Source: Perognathus longimembris pacificus
Lineage: Eukaryota; Chordata; Mammalia; Rodentia; Heteromyidae
Length of the DNA stretch: 64,000 nucleotides
NCBI RefSeq assembly: GCF_023159225.1
Contig: NC_063168.1
Span: 65,017,398-65,081,397 of the forward strand
Reading direction: 5' to 3'
Shown here in pieces: positions 33,521-45,408 of the stretch (position 1 is its first letter; the number at the start of each line of letters is the position of its first letter). The notes under the pieces were generated by a model. It saw nothing but the letters and a program-made list of their open reading frames with translations, was not told the DNA's origin and did not search any database. Position numbers and translations under genes: made by a program.

Positions 33521-35520
33521 AGTTATTTATTTTCTAGGTCCTCTCTCATCTCATAAAATTGACTTTTTAGTCTTTTCTATATATAGTAGATATTTGAAAA
33601 TAATTTTTTTCTGTACTGAAGATCATTAAGATATTTAACGACAAGCAGAATCATAGGTTCAATTGATTGTATAAGAGAAATTAATGTGAGCTCATGTGTC
33701 TATATGCTCCAATATTAGTTTCCAAGAAAGTTGTACCTATTCTACTGTATCATTTAAGAAACTGGCATAATAATTTCATTTAAAATGATTATTATAAATC
33801 ATATCAACCTACATTATTTTAGTGTTACCAAATTATTGACATGTTAAGACAAAATTTGTGTTTCCTATATGTTTTAATTGGAAAATTAAAATATTTTCTA
33901 CAAATTTGTTAGCTATGTTTTCTTCTGCAAAAGGTAAAAAGAGTTGTTTTGGACTTCTTCATGAATTTAGAAGTATATTTAAAAATATGCAAATTTGTCT
34001 GCTATGTGATTATCTTTCCGCTCAGTTTCTGTGTTGACATCCTTCCTTCCTAGTCTCAGTCAGAAATAATTATTATAGATAGTGATATCTTTTGGCATTT
34101 GGTGGAGTTTAGATATATTTTTGGTCTTTACGTTTGAGTTATTCATATTCATTTTTTACATTCAGATTATTTTAGAAGCATTCTGTCAAAGTCCATAAAA
34201 GTTCTTTAGAAATTTGCAGGGAGATTGACCTAGTCTATTTGGAATATTATCTAATGTTTTTGGGAGACATTTCTTTGTAAAACTTAGTGTGAATTGATTG
34301 TAAATTAAGTAATTTCAGTAATAATTTGAAGTGTTTTGGGTTGTCATAATGGGTTTTGGTACTTATGATTCTTTTCTTCTATTGAGATATTTGAAATGGG
34401 AACCCGGCTTGTAAATAATTAAATAAAATATCAAGAGAAAAATAAACATATGTTAAAAAATTTTATAATCTGAATTATAAAGGATATGCATATAAACTAC
34501 TAGGAAGATGAGAAACTATTGAAACTTTCAAAAAATAGCTTAGGTTTAAAGGCACATGTTATTTGTAGGCCTTAAAGAGTATGCATAAATCATATTTTAT
34601 CTTAAAGTAGAAATGTTTTAGGCTCAGACTTCACAATTCATGGTGTTCAGAGCTCATGGATATTTGACCCTAAGAGTAAAGTAGACTCATAATATGTCAT
34701 TTGCTTATCCACTTCTTAGTATTTTTAGAATAGAATCAGTCTTTAGTTGTTTCTACTAAGATTTTATATGCTTAGGCAGAGTCTACATAGCCTGATATTT
34801 CATATGCATCATCTGGCACATTTTTTCTTACTATATAATTTACGTCTGTGGTTTCTTTAGCTGAAATGGTCTTCTTACTAAATTTGAACTCCTTTCTTTC
34901 TTTTTCTCTAGGCCACTTATTCCCTCTTCTGTATTTTGAAGGCAGATATATTTTACTTATTTTTTGTTCTGTGTACTTGGGTAGACAGGAAAAGGGTTTA
35001 GTCTGTAAAACTCTCCCAGCCACTGCAGTTAGGATGCTGCAAAACTCTGTGTAAAGCGAGCAGTCGTTGTAAAAGCTAAGATGAGCTTTGATTGTGAAAA
35101 CATAATAGCAACAACAGAGCACTCCAGAAGGCATTCAGGAGATTAGGCCATCCACCTCCTAGCGTCCATCTTCATGCATCTTAATTCAACCTAAAATGGG
35201 GCAGCAAGTGAGATGATATCACCATCTCAACAACCCTGTGTGAAGACAATCCAGCATTAAGCACAAGTTAATGTCAGATTTGTACCAAATGGAGATACAA
35301 TGCAAGGCTTGAGATACAAGGACTATGTGTGAGCCATGGGGCTGCTACTTTATTCATTGCTTTACCTTGACGACACCCCACACCACTAACAAGGAAGAAA
35401 GACAGTCATCGCTTGATAACCAGTGTGGCTCCATAGTTTAGACCCTTTGTGGGAAAAGAGCTTTACTCACGACAACAGAATCATTTGGCTTTCCATCATA
35501 GCTGCTTTTATATGTTTGCC
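33521..35520. other. No recognised gene
   Basis: AT-rich. Frames on both strands over 34,772-35,134 (120 codons minus, 68 plus) overlap and show no family signal. Parts near 34,190-34,260 weakly resemble ancient L1 but I cannot support a call. Confidence 0.4.
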
Positions 35521-35737
35521 TGTTCGGGGGCTAGAACTCAGTACCTGGCTGCTTAGCTTTTTCACTCAATGGCTGGTGCTCTTCAGCTTGAACCACAGCT
35601 CCTCTTGTGGCTTTTTGATAGTTAATTGGAGATGAGAGTCCCAGGGACTTTTCCACCTGGCTTGGCTTTAAACTAGCAATCCTCAGGAAAGCCTCTTGAG
35701 TAGCTCAGTTTACAAGTAGGAGCCCACAGCATCCATT
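35521..35737 (-). mobile_element. B1 plus Geo-type chimeric SINE, minus strand
   Basis: Complement of the tRNA-type right unit (gctagaactcagtacctgg near 35,530, then cagcttgaaccacagctcc near 35,584). Then come the linker gttaattggagatgagagtc and the B1 half ending near cctcttgagtagctcag. Diverged copy of the same chimera as at 47,148. Confidence 0.75.
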
Positions 35738-36464
35738 TTCCATCACCTTCTCTGATTTTAGGTTACCATTAATGGCCTTTCTTGACACTATTAGCTTCAT
35801 ATTCTTCCCTTTGGGAATGTCAGAGTGAGATTTAGAGACTGTCCTATGAGTCTCTGTCCTTAACCCTCCTTTTGCTTTCCATGAAACTTCTGAGGCCCAG
35901 CTTGCATTTGTCTCCTCTGCTTTTCTCTTGAAATCGTATTCATTTTGCCTGTGTTCTCATACCCTAAGTTTCTTTCTTCTCAATTTCTGATTCCAAGTTT
36001 TTTTTGGCACTTGAAGGCCCAATAGTCTCTCTAGGTAAACCACATCCAGCATGGAAATAGTCTTTTTTGACTTGTTCATCAATCTGACTTTTCTTCAGTA
36101 GCTGTTCCCCCACATGCCAGGGAAATGTCCTTTTTCTGCTGACAATATTTATCCTATTAATATTCTCAGGTGGGGAAATGGCACTTGCTTGCTACTCACA
36201 TATGCCATGCCATGCCAGCATAGACAAGGGCCTGTGCTGGCTGACCAATGTGAAACTTGTCTGGACTTGCACATGAGCACTCCTGATTCCAAGGTCCTTA
36301 CCAGGCTGGAAGAAAATAGAATAGCAAACAGAAAATAATAATGAAAGGAATGAAAGGGTACCACAGAAGACTTGGAGTTGTAAGTGTAAAAAATAGAAAA
36401 GCATAATAAGTTGAGAGTAGTCTGGAGCTCTGGTAAGGCTCCCAATTAGGGTGAGATCTGGGTT
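35738..36464. other. No recognised gene
   Basis: Contains opposite-strand frames at 36,114-36,445 without family signal. Confidence 0.4.
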
Positions 36465-36602
36465 GAATGAGGCCCAGATATCTGGGAGGCAGAGGCTAGA
36501 GTATCATGAGCTGGAAAACTTAGTGGGACCTTATCTCAGACTTACAGATCGGGCTGGATATAAAGGTGAAGAAGTAGAATACTTTGACTGGCTAGGATGA
36601 CA
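36465..36602 (+). mobile_element. Possible decayed B1/ID-type SINE
   Basis: gatatctgggaggcagaggc near 36,477, a cttatctcaga end near 36,532, then gggctggatataaaggtg near 36,549. Only fragments of the B1 and ID patterns are left. Confidence 0.4.
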
Positions 36603-36829
36603 TCTTGGATTCAAATGAATATAATGTTAAAAAGTGAAGGAGTAAGCTCAAAGACTGAAAGGTGATGAATCAGGTAAAGAAAACCTGCAACAAAGCAACC
36701 TGCAGTTTAAGGGTCTTCAGCTATGAAGATTCATATGCCTAGCAAGCTAAAGAAGCTCATGTGTATGATGTCAGCAACCTTAGGTCAACAGGAAATGAGG
36801 ACAATGAAATAATGGGACCTCAGTCACAT

Positions 36830-37260
36830 GGATGACATGGGCCACAGTAAGAAAATTGCTTCTACTTCTGCATTAATTGACAGTGGGTGTAAGGCTTTGA
36901 ATAGAGCAGGGAGGCGATCTGATTCCTTCCAGCATCTCCCATCTGCATCAAGTGGTGTCCCGAGGAGGTGATCCAGACTTTGAGGTTGCACTGGAGACTC
37001 GGAAGTGATTAGGGTGGGGGACTTGAGGTGCATCTACTGTGAGTGGAACAAGAGGTTTTCTGGTGCAGAGAATATGTTAGAACAGAAGGGGAGGAGTTCA
37101 TGATGATTCCTGAGTTAATGATCTGGGCAACTAAAAAGACAAACTGGTGAGAGAGAAAGAGAGACAGAGGGAGAACACAAGCTAAGCAGATTTGTGGGCA
37201 GGATAAAATTGGAATTTTGTTTTAGACAGTATGAGACAGGTCTCAGGAAGTGTCTGAGGG
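36830..37260 (+). repeat. Ancient mammal-wide LINE-like repeat
   Basis: agggaggcgatctgattcc near 36,909, gatgattcctgagttaatg near 37,102, tctgggcaactaaaaagac and ttttgttttagacagtatg near 37,214 follow the same old repeat consensus as 3,460 and 16,975. Family not pinned. Confidence 0.5.
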
Positions 37261-37429
37261 AAGTTCCTGGGGTTCAGGAATGAATGAATCATTCATTCTC
37301 TATTACTAAGACTTCTTTGGCTCTTCTTCATGTACAACAATTTCTTCACAGGAATGACTCCATGTCAAAAGTCAACCCATCTTTCATGTGCAAGATAGAT
37401 CCATCCCTTCTTACCTCTGCCCCCCATTC

Positions 37430-37510
37430 TTCTCACCCTCGCTATCCTCCCCTCTCCTTCATTCCCCTTTTCATTTCCTTTTTCCTTTCACCTTCTTTCT
37501 CCATTCATAG
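37430..37510. repeat. Pyrimidine-rich tract
   Basis: T/C-rich stretch on the + strand. It makes a Ser/Phe/Pro-rich chance frame. Confidence 0.75.
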
Positions 37511-37531
37511 GTATTATCTTTTTACTGGATA

Positions 37532-37790
37532 TGCTATTGTAGTTTAGAGGTTAAGAACAAGAACTTCAACGCTGGACTACTTAAGAGACTGAATGTGAAG
37601 TCTTCATATACCAGGTAAATGGTGTGAGCAAGCCACAGAGCCTCAGAGCTGCATGGCTATAAAGATAAACTTATTGTCAGATTATAGCCTTGAAGGCTGC
37701 TGTAAGAATGAAATGAGCTCATGTTTGTAGGTATTCATATATCTAGAACAGAGTAAGCACTATGCAAAGATCATTGTCTCATCATTAGTA
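37532..37790 (+). mobile_element. MIR SINE, plus strand
   Basis: attgtagtttagaggttaag matches the tRNA-derived MIR head. It is followed by cagagcctcagagctgcatg near 37,636, then gctgtaagaatgaaatgagc near 37,699, then gaacagagtaagcacta near 37,747. This is the MIR order (agcctcag, gttgtgaggattaaatgag, agtaagcgc). Ancient and placental-wide. Confidence 0.72.
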
Positions 37791-37899
37791 CCTTTATTGC
37801 TAGTCATCTACTTACTATATATTGTCTCACATCAGAGTGATTTGTCAACATTTAATTATCTTAAACTTCTTGCAGGAAGTAACCATGTCTCATTTTCAT

Positions 37900-38450
37900 T
37901 TGAATAATTATAACAGCCCATTTATACAACAGATGTTTATCATGGACTGGGAGGGATCCTGGAGAACAAATAATGTACAAGATGGGTTATTTCTAATGCA
38001 TGGAGTTTAGAGTCATGGTAAAAAGTGTTTAGGTAAAGGAAAAGTGTTTAAGAAGGAAAACGGAAAATGTAGGAAATTGGAAGGACGAAAATAAACCGGG
38101 GGGGGGGGGATTGTCAGATGAATCCAGCCTTTTAAGAGTTCTTCTGTTCAGAGTAGGTTGCAAAGGCAGGAAGGAGAAAGCCAGTGAATAATTTTAAGAA
38201 AGATGTGGGGTGAACATTTTTGCAACCAAAAGGAAACATTCTGTTCTCTGTTCATTTTAAAGGTGAGAAAAGAATTAGAAAACTGTTCTGGTGATCTAGT
38301 ATTCAAAAGAATCAGACAATTTAGTCAACATAGCTGGAATAAAAATGGTTTTGAGTAAAATATAGTAGAAGTAGATTAGGATAAAAAGTAGGCTGCACTT
38401 TGATTGATGAGGAAGAGTTAAGATCCAAGAATTACATATGAACTTATCTT
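37900..38450 (+). repeat. Ancient mammal-wide LINE-like repeat, with a G12 run
   Basis: The segment acaacagatgtttatcatgg (37,925), gggatcctggagaacaaat, a decayed middle, and ttgatgaggaagagttaag near 38,404 run collinear with the same old repeat. A G12 run at 38,098-38,109 interrupts it. Confidence 0.45.
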
Positions 38451-38879
38451 GAAGATGTTATAAACTGAAAGAAGAAACACAGAGAGAAAGGTTTGAGAAA
38501 GCAGTGATGAAAGTAACTTTACAGTTTCATATGGATCCATTAATTGTAAAGGTCAATGTCATAAGGGGACATTGAGATCAAGCCTTAACAATGCTCAGTG
38601 CCATTTACTGTGTGTTGTATCATCTGATTTCCAGAGACACAGTAAGTTAGGTGGACAGGTACTATTTTTTGGATACAAACAGACATAGAATGCACATAAA
38701 CCGAACAGAATGGTACTTATCCGTGTTGGTTTCATTTCAGGACATGTTGGGCAAAGGGCATAAGTTCTGGGAAAAGAACACATTTACAGATTTTATGTGC
38801 ATGATGAAAGACCACAATTCACATTATGTTATAGTGTACTGGAAACCAGCTATGAGAATAGATTTCATGAGCTCTTGCA
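38451..38879. other. No recognised gene
   Basis: An 89-codon + frame (38,651-38,920) has no domain and overlaps a probable L1M 3' end. It may be part of that same ancient L1. Confidence 0.4.
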
Positions 38880-39010
38880 CTGGAACAAAAGTGATTTATG
38901 CCAGGAGATGGATATGTTAATGTTTAACTGTTGTAATCATTTCACTATGTACACTTAAACTAAAAAAATCCTGTTATTGATCTCGAATCTACACAGTAAA
39001 AATAAAGTGG
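38880..39010 (+). mobile_element. Possible ancient L1M 3' end
   Basis: gatggatatgttaatg near 38,907 then gtaatcatttcactatgtac near 38,933 matches the common ancient L1 3'-end string ('gatcatttcacaatgtat'). Confidence 0.5.
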
Positions 39011-39240
39011 TTTAGAAGGAGCCAGGATAGGGAGAAACAGAGACAGAGATAGAAACAGACCAAGAGACAAACACAAAATAGAGGTAAAATGTGGAGGATG
39101 GTAAGAGGGAGAGAAGAGAAGGAAATGAAGAATGAGGGAGTAGATGGAGACAGAGGTAAGGAAGAAAGAGAGAAGGAAGGAGAAAGGGCGGAGGAAGGAG
39201 AAAGGGAGGAGAGAGACTTAAGGGAGAGATGGTGAAGAGT
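39011..39240. repeat. Purine-rich (A/G) tract
   Basis: About 200 bases almost all A or G on the + strand (agagacagag, gaaggaag, gagggagag units). Minus frames rich in Leu, Ser and Pro (85 and 98 codons) result from this composition. Confidence 0.85.
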
Positions 39241-40257
39241 GCACAGGAACAGAACTTTTGTCTCCTCATTTCTAGTGTCTAGCACAATTTGCCTAACATC
39301 TCATCATCTGTTAGAAAGCATTCCTCAAAGGTGTCTACAATGGATCCATTTTAATTATTTGTATAGAATAAAATAGATGATTTTACCATATGCATTATGC
39401 AAGGTTATTTGGCAAAATTGAAGGATGAAGTGAGGAGACCATGAAAAATGAGAGAAATTACAAAGGACCTAAAAATAAACCTCCTTTTTTATTGAAAATG
39501 CACCTCTACCCTTCAGTTTTAAGCACACTTAATTCTTTATTTTAAGAATATGTGTCAGTGCCAAATGATCTAAAATTGCAGGTTTTTTTTTCATGCTGTA
39601 GATGGAAATCTGCTTTTGAGCATGTTGATTACATATTAATCAACATTATGTGGGAATAATTTGTGGGAGATGGCTAAAGAGATGGAGAAATAATATTTCC
39701 TGAATAGTTTCTCTAGTGTCATTACAGAAATGACACCTCATATAAGGTTATCATAAGGATCACATTTACAGAATAAATGATAAACAATATTAAATGAAAT
39801 ACCAGTAAAGGAAATGAGGGCGGGGAAGGACGATGACACAAGAGAAAGAAAAATGTTAAAAGAAAATGAAAAATTATAAATGGTTGCACATAAAAATTGC
39901 AGGTTAGCACTGGGGAAGTATTTGAATATACAGAAACAAGATTGGAAAATGGATGGGGAAATAAATCCTAGGCAAGGACAGAAAAGAGCTATGACATTAA
40001 AAGTACCTGTCACTTTCTTCTTGGGGAGTTGGTCCTTCCAAAAACCTCACAGGTATTTTATTGAAGAAGCCTCAACCTGGATGGCGAGACAATGTTCATG
40101 CTTGTTTTGATGTTCCATATACAGTCTTCTAGCTCCATTAATTTTATATCTGAATCATTCTTTTCTCATTCTAAATATATAGAGGGCTGAAGTTCAGTGC
40201 TAACTTTAAAGAAAATCTCTAGCTTGAAACATTTTAGTTTGCAGGCTAAAATCAAGA
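39241..40257. other. No recognised gene
   Basis: AT-rich. Overlapping minus frames at 39,722-40,013 show no family signal. Confidence 0.4.
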
Positions 40258-40352
40258 TTTTTTTTTCATTTTTAAAAAAGTTTTTTATTATCAAACTGAT
40301 GTACAGAAGGGTTACAGTTTCATACGTTAGGCATTGGATACATTTCTTGTAA
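40258..40352 (-). mobile_element. Short 5'-truncated L1 3' end, minus strand
   Basis: The T-rich end, ttattatcaaactgatgtac near 40,286, agggttacagtttcatacgt and atacatttcttgt are the complement of the same L1 3' module as at 32,485-32,580. Under 100 bp survive. No target-site duplication was found. Confidence 0.85.
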
Positions 40353-40644
40353 TTTAAAGCACTCTGACTACAGTTTTGTAAACTGAATGTGGAAATAAAA
40401 CTCTAGCTTCATCCTTGGCTACAGTTTCATGGTAAAAAAAAAGGGGGGGGATACATCTGCTTTACAACTCCCCAAAAGAAGAAAGAAAACTTTTTGGTCT
40501 ACTAACCAGCAGTCTTTGTGAGAAGTAATTAACCCCAGGTCCCTGACCAAGGGAATGAAGATGTTCTCCAGAATCTCAGAATACTTTCTATAGGACTCAT
40601 TGAGATTCTGACTTTTGCTTGCCATTCACTTTGCCCTCCCCACA
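40353..40644. other. No recognised feature
   Basis: Contains a G8 run near 40,442. Nothing else supported. Confidence 0.4.
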
Positions 40645-40765
40645 TCCCAGAGTGTCTTAATCTCTTCATAGAGGGATTTCTGTTTCTAACACAGTCCCAA
40701 GTGATGCTCTAGCTGTTGGTCCAGGACCAACCCTTGGGAAGTACTGCTTTACATCTCGGTGATAA
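40645..40765 (+). mobile_element. MER5-like fragment (hAT-Charlie type)
   Basis: gtttctaacacagtcccaag near 40,681 and tgttggtccaggaccaaccc near 40,714, then gggaagtactgctttac, match the MER5 3' part (aacaagctcccaggtgatgc, ggtccgaggaccac). Non-coding. Confidence 0.65.
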
Positions 40766-41574
40766 ATCAGGGGCAGGGGCAGGTCAACGGCTGGGGTGAA
40801 CTGGCAGCTGGCAAAGGGCTACCCCCCCATAGCAGTGAGCCCCTTGCTCCTACATGATACGTGCTCAGCACACTCATCAATCTATGTACTTACTTGTTCC
40901 AGAATTTCTCTGTTTGAATTAATTAAGCTATTATTCAACAGGACAGAGGAAGCTCTGCGTCTTCTTGTCAATTCAACTTGCTTGATGTCCAACATTACGA
41001 TGTTTAAATAAATCACATTCTGAGCTGGTTAAGCTCTATGAGCAGATTAGTGCTTAAACTGTCTGACCCGTAAACTCAGAGTGGTCATTATTACAGGGGT
41101 GTATCTATTGAAATACTCTTAATCTACACCCCATAATCTGTATCCAGGCAACAGTGGGACATTACACCCACCACTCCTGTCTCTTAACAGTGTGTCCAGG
41201 AAGTCTTGTATCCCATGGGGCTTCCAGCCCTGGTACTCTATATCCCATCTTCTCTATTTTTTTTGTGTGTGTGTATAATTTCTGCACTTTCATCTCCGTA
41301 CAGTCCCAAGCTTTTTTCATTAGACCTGTTAAAATTTTTTTAGGACTCTCAGCCAACAGAAATTTGGAATTTATTCTCAGAAGCCACCAATGGTCATTTA
41401 AGTACCAAAACTAATGACAAGTAGGATGTGGGCCAACCACCCTTCATACCTACCTTTCAAGAGATGGGCCCAACTTATAAAGGAAGGCTAAGAGAGAACC
41501 TCCAGGTTAGTGCTCCCCTCGGAGATATGACCAGTCATCTTTAGACCACTGGCTTTCATTTCATCACACTTATT
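40766..41574. other. No recognised gene
   Basis: Opposite-strand frames at 41,154-41,414 show no family signal. Confidence 0.4.
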
Positions 41575-41588
41575 AAGAAACAAGGCAA

Positions 41589-41822
41589 GGGCTGGGGATA
41601 TAGCCTAGTGGCAAGAGTGCCTGCCTCGGATACACGAGGCCCTAGGTTCGATTCCCCAGTACCACATATACAGAAAACGGCCAGAAGCGGCGCTGTGGCT
41701 CAAGTGGCAGAGTGCTAGCCTTGAGCGGGAAGAAGCCAGGGACAGTGCTCAGGCCCTGAGTCCAAGGCCCAGGACTGGCCAAAAAAAAAAAAAAAGAAAA
41801 AAAAAAAAAAAAAAAAGAAAGA
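41589..41822 (+). mobile_element. Young IDL-Geo SINE, plus strand
   Basis: Complete element with the young diagnostic forms (gcctcggatacacgaggc, cctaggttcg, gagcgggaagaag). It ends in a long A tail carrying a few G interruptions. The target-site duplication aagaaacaaggcaa (41,575-41,588) recurs with one mismatch at 41,823-41,836. Confidence 0.95.
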
Positions 41823-41836
41823 AAGAAACAGGGCAA

Positions 41837-41999
41837 AACACGTAGGTACATCTCAGTGATAGAAGCCACTCAGATTTCCCAGAGTATCACAAGCGAGAGG
41901 GCTCCCATCTGAATTACTGGTGAAGATAGTTAGAGTTGCCTATGACTGACTGACTGCCAAGCTTGAGCAAATAACTTTTTTTAGACAATCAAGTTTTTT
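41837..41999. other. No recognised feature
   Basis: Short interval. Confidence 0.4.
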
Positions 42000-42640
42000 T
42001 TTTTCTAAATCGTTAATTTTAAATAGTTGTATGAAGGAGTTGACATTTAACAAAACAGTTATGAATATGATGCAGCTTGATCAGTGTCACCCCTTCTCAC
42101 ATTTTCTCCCATCCCTCCCCTCCCCAACCTTTTCTTCACTCTTCGTAATTTTGTAGCATATGCATGGAATTCCTGGCTGTATTATCTCCCCTATTCTCCT
42201 CTTCATTCATCTACAACTCTGCCCTTGCCTCCACCTTACTTCTTGCAAGTAACCATTTCCTGGTGCTTATTTTGTTGGGCTTTGCCTTTGCCTTTCTGAG
42301 GAATTACACTATTTTAGATCTCCCTTGAATCTACCATATTTCTATTAATACATTTGTAAACACTTCCATACCACCCTACATATATACTTACAGTTTTATA
42401 TGCTAATTATAGTTTCCACGTATGAGGGAAAGCATGAAATCTTGTCTCTCTAGGCCTGACTTAATATCATTTTTCCAAGTCTTTCAATTGCTTTACAAAT
42501 GGTACAAGATTATAATTTCTAAGGGGCAAATAAATTTCCTTTGTTATACATATCACATTCTCTTGATTCATTCATCCATTGAGGGACATCTGGGCTGATT
42601 CCATATCTTGGCTATAGTGAATTCCTTGAGTAAATAATTT
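42000..42640 (-). mobile_element. Older L1 3' fragment, minus strand
   Basis: T-rich end at 42,000, gttgacatttaacaaaacag near 42,039, a C/T-rich middle, tattttgttgggctttgcc near 42,267, and aggtttcc-type blocks. Then ttcatccattgagggacat near 42,569 and gctgattccatatcttggct near 42,594 are the complement of the conserved L1 'cattgatgg...ggaatc' region. It is homologous to 13,300-13,660. Confidence 0.78.
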
Positions 42641-42659
42641 TACTTCTATTATGCTATTT

Positions 42660-42790
42660 AGTCATTACTGTGGCTCCACTGGAGATACACTTCTTTCTCC
42701 ACATTTCCTAGGTGAGGAAATGAAGGCAGAGAGATGATTAGCAGTTTTTCCCAAGTTCAGAGCTATTATTTCAGCCTCTTAATCATATGC
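42660..42790 (-). mobile_element. MIR fragment, minus strand
   Basis: ctaggtgaggaaatgaaggc near 42,709, gagatgattag and cccaagttcagagctatta are the complement of the MIR core (gatgaggaaactgaggc, cccaaggtcacacagcta). Confidence 0.6.
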
Positions 42791-43733
42791 CAAACTTCAC
42801 ACTTGTGCTGATATGAACCTACTTCCTCGTCACAGACAGAATCAGCCAATCATATGGCACCTTCACAGTTTTCATTTGACAGACTTGAGATGAATATCTT
42901 GTGAGCAAATGGGCCTTACTTCAAGGCAGATATGGAGAGCACCAACTGGAGTTCTAGTTGGGGTTTTTTGCAAGGATCTTCTATGAAGACATGAGAAAAC
43001 TATGAACTTAGTACTTACCTTAGAATATTTTTATTTGCAGAAAAACTGTGGAGTATTGAACAGTTGAACATATTGTGAAGTGACCAATTGTGTGAAAAGC
43101 TAGGTATATAAAAAATTTAGCCAAAACTGACAACCAAAAGAAGAGGTTCTTCAGAATAGTGCAACATTTTCAAGAATCAGTGGCAGGACTGTCAGCTCAA
43201 ATGGCAATGGACTTCTTGCCTAAAATCCTAGAGACTTAATCATGTATCCTTTGCACTAAGGGTATTTATGATACCGTCTCATTTTAATATTTATTTAGAA
43301 GTTAATTACTGTCACCGTCAGCTCTTTTATCTGAACAACATTTCCGAGAAATGTATTCAGGCATTATGTGACTTGTAAGTAAGATTAACAGGAAAGTTCA
43401 GAGAAGTGTAATAATCAAGGGATTTGACTGTTAATAAAGAACTTAATGAAAAACAAATGAGTTAACACCACCTAGAATTTGAATTTGGCTAAAGCAAATT
43501 CTAGAATGGCACATACTGCAACTTCCTTTAAGCATATGTCACCATGAACCTAGAATCAGAATTAAATGACCATTTTCATGTGCAAATGGGTTAGGAGAAT
43601 AACCAGCTCTGAGAGTTCATTTAGACCCAAAAGTCACAGCTCTGCACTGTGTTATTTAAATCTTTAAGTAAACAGAAGTGTGCATTCAGGTAGGCTTATC
43701 TGGATGCATTGTGCCTGCTCATACACATGCCTG

Positions 43734-43734
<1 letters not shown>
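42791..43734. other. No recognised feature
   Basis: Possible decayed MIR near 43,350-43,430, not supportable. No gene. Confidence 0.4.

Positions 43735-43772
<38 letters not shown>
43735..43772. repeat. (CA)n microsatellite
   Basis: Uninterrupted CA run of about 18 units. Two overlapping opposite-strand frames across it are artefacts. Confidence 0.96.
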
Positions 43773-43774
<2 letters not shown>

Positions 43775-45220
43775 CTGATGAGTTGATGGAGTGCATTACT
43801 CTGGCTTTACAGATGGCTAAAGGGATTAAGCAAATATTGTCGCTGCAGCAGGAGGCTGAGCCTTTGTATTCATTTATAAAGTTAAGGAAGTCAAGGAAAG
43901 AGAAAGAGAAATCATGCAACTGGAATGGAGAAGAAAAGCTCCAATTATAGTTCCAGAATTGCCTGCCACCTTTAGTGTTAACAGAGTGTGCGCGTTTCTC
44001 AGAAGTGACACCTGCATTGTCTATTGGGAAACATTTAATCCCTGAAGCTGTATTAAGGAGCCTGGTGCGCGTACCACTGAATAGAAATGATGTCAGTTCT
44101 CTTCTGTGAAAGAAGAAACTGCACTAATTTAAGTAGGAGCAGATCAGAGGGCTCAGTCCCCCCCACCCTTAATTTGATTCTACTTGCACCGTATACCATT
44201 CTGCCCTTGTGAATACCAGGAAATTGCATGCACAGATGATTATTTGAATATGGATCTACTTCTGGCATCCCCCTTGCCCTCTGTATATGCCTTTACCCAT
44301 GATTTGATTAGCTTGTGTCTCACAGTTGAAAGGAAAGGTATTTTCTTAGCATGTCAGTCATGACTGATGAATGCTATACATTCAAGGCTATACATTGTGA
44401 AATGAATGAAAGTATATGCATCTTGAAAAGCACCTCTTTTTTCACGTCTTTCTTAATTTTAGGGTCACTTTGCACAGTCTAAGATATTAGGGCCGGAGCT
44501 GAGAATTGGAAGAAATGTAAAAGTCTACACACTGCCAAAGTAGAAGTTATAATAAAGCTCGTCAATTAAAACCAGTATTTCTTTAGAAAGGAACACTCAG
44601 GTATTTACACAATATCTACATTTCTACTCATAATTGTTTTTGTCTTCAGTAGTGGTCTCAGCAGCTGAAACACAGTTAGCAGTCAGTGAATGAGTGTAAC
44701 AAGAAAGAATTTTGTGCCTGGTGAAAATTTTCAGTCTGAAAGATGTGATAGTGTATAATGCATGGGCATTAGAAAAGCGTGAGCTTTGCTTCTCTCACGT
44801 GGCAGCGGTTGATATTTTTGTGATTCCGGAAATAGATGACATACTATATTGGTTATTTCTAGGCAACATCACTGACTTTTCCCCATCAGGAAGGGATCTG
44901 GGCTGCTCAGCCTGCAGCTCAGTTTTGAAGAGTGCATGAAGTCAAGACAGGCACAGAATCTAACAGGACACAGACACCTTTCTAGATAACTGACTTCATG
45001 TGTTTATATGGAGAGCTGATTATCAGGCATGTGCAAATGCAGGGGAACTGATGTGATCTCTGTGATAGTTCACACTATAGACAAAGCCATCTTTACAGGC
45101 CTCATTCACTCAGTGAGGCAGGAAATAGAATTCACGCATATTCCCACAGTATCTCAAACAGCCATTCAATCATTAAGAGAATAAAAAATAAATACAAGAA
45201 AGGAGGTTGTCTCACTAGAG
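43773..45220. other. No recognised gene
   Basis: Unique-looking. The frame at 44,712-44,939 (+, 75 codons) shows no recognisable domain. Confidence 0.4.
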
Positions 45221-45229
45221 TTTGCTTCT

Positions 45230-45399
45230 GCTTTTTTAAATTTCTTTTTCTGAATTTATTGTTAAAGTGATGTACAGAGGGGTTACAGTTTCATACATAA
45301 GGCAGAGAGTACATTTCTTATCCAACTTGTTACCTCCTCCCTCATTTTTCCCCTGCCTCCCCCCTCTCCATTTCCCTCCCTTCCACGAGTCGTACAGGT
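45230..45399 (-). mobile_element. 5'-truncated L1 3' end, minus strand
   Basis: T-rich end, aaagtgatgtacagaggggt near 45,265, ttacagtttcatacataagg, acatttcttatcc, then a C/T-rich tract complementary to the L1 3'UTR purine tract. The target-site duplication tttgcttct lies at 45,221-45,229 and 45,400-45,408. Confidence 0.88.
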
Positions 45400-45408
45400 T
45401 TTGCTTCT

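Noticed and set aside
34190..34260. Ancient L1 ORF2 fragment, minus strand
   Set aside because: Only a weak resemblance over a few short words. Not enough to support a call without a repeat-library search.
34772..35134. 120-codon minus frame
   Set aside because: No recognisable family and an overlapping open frame on the other strand. No processed-pseudogene tail or duplication.
38989..39285. 98-codon minus frame rich in Leu, Ser and Pro
   Set aside because: Translation of a pure purine tract.
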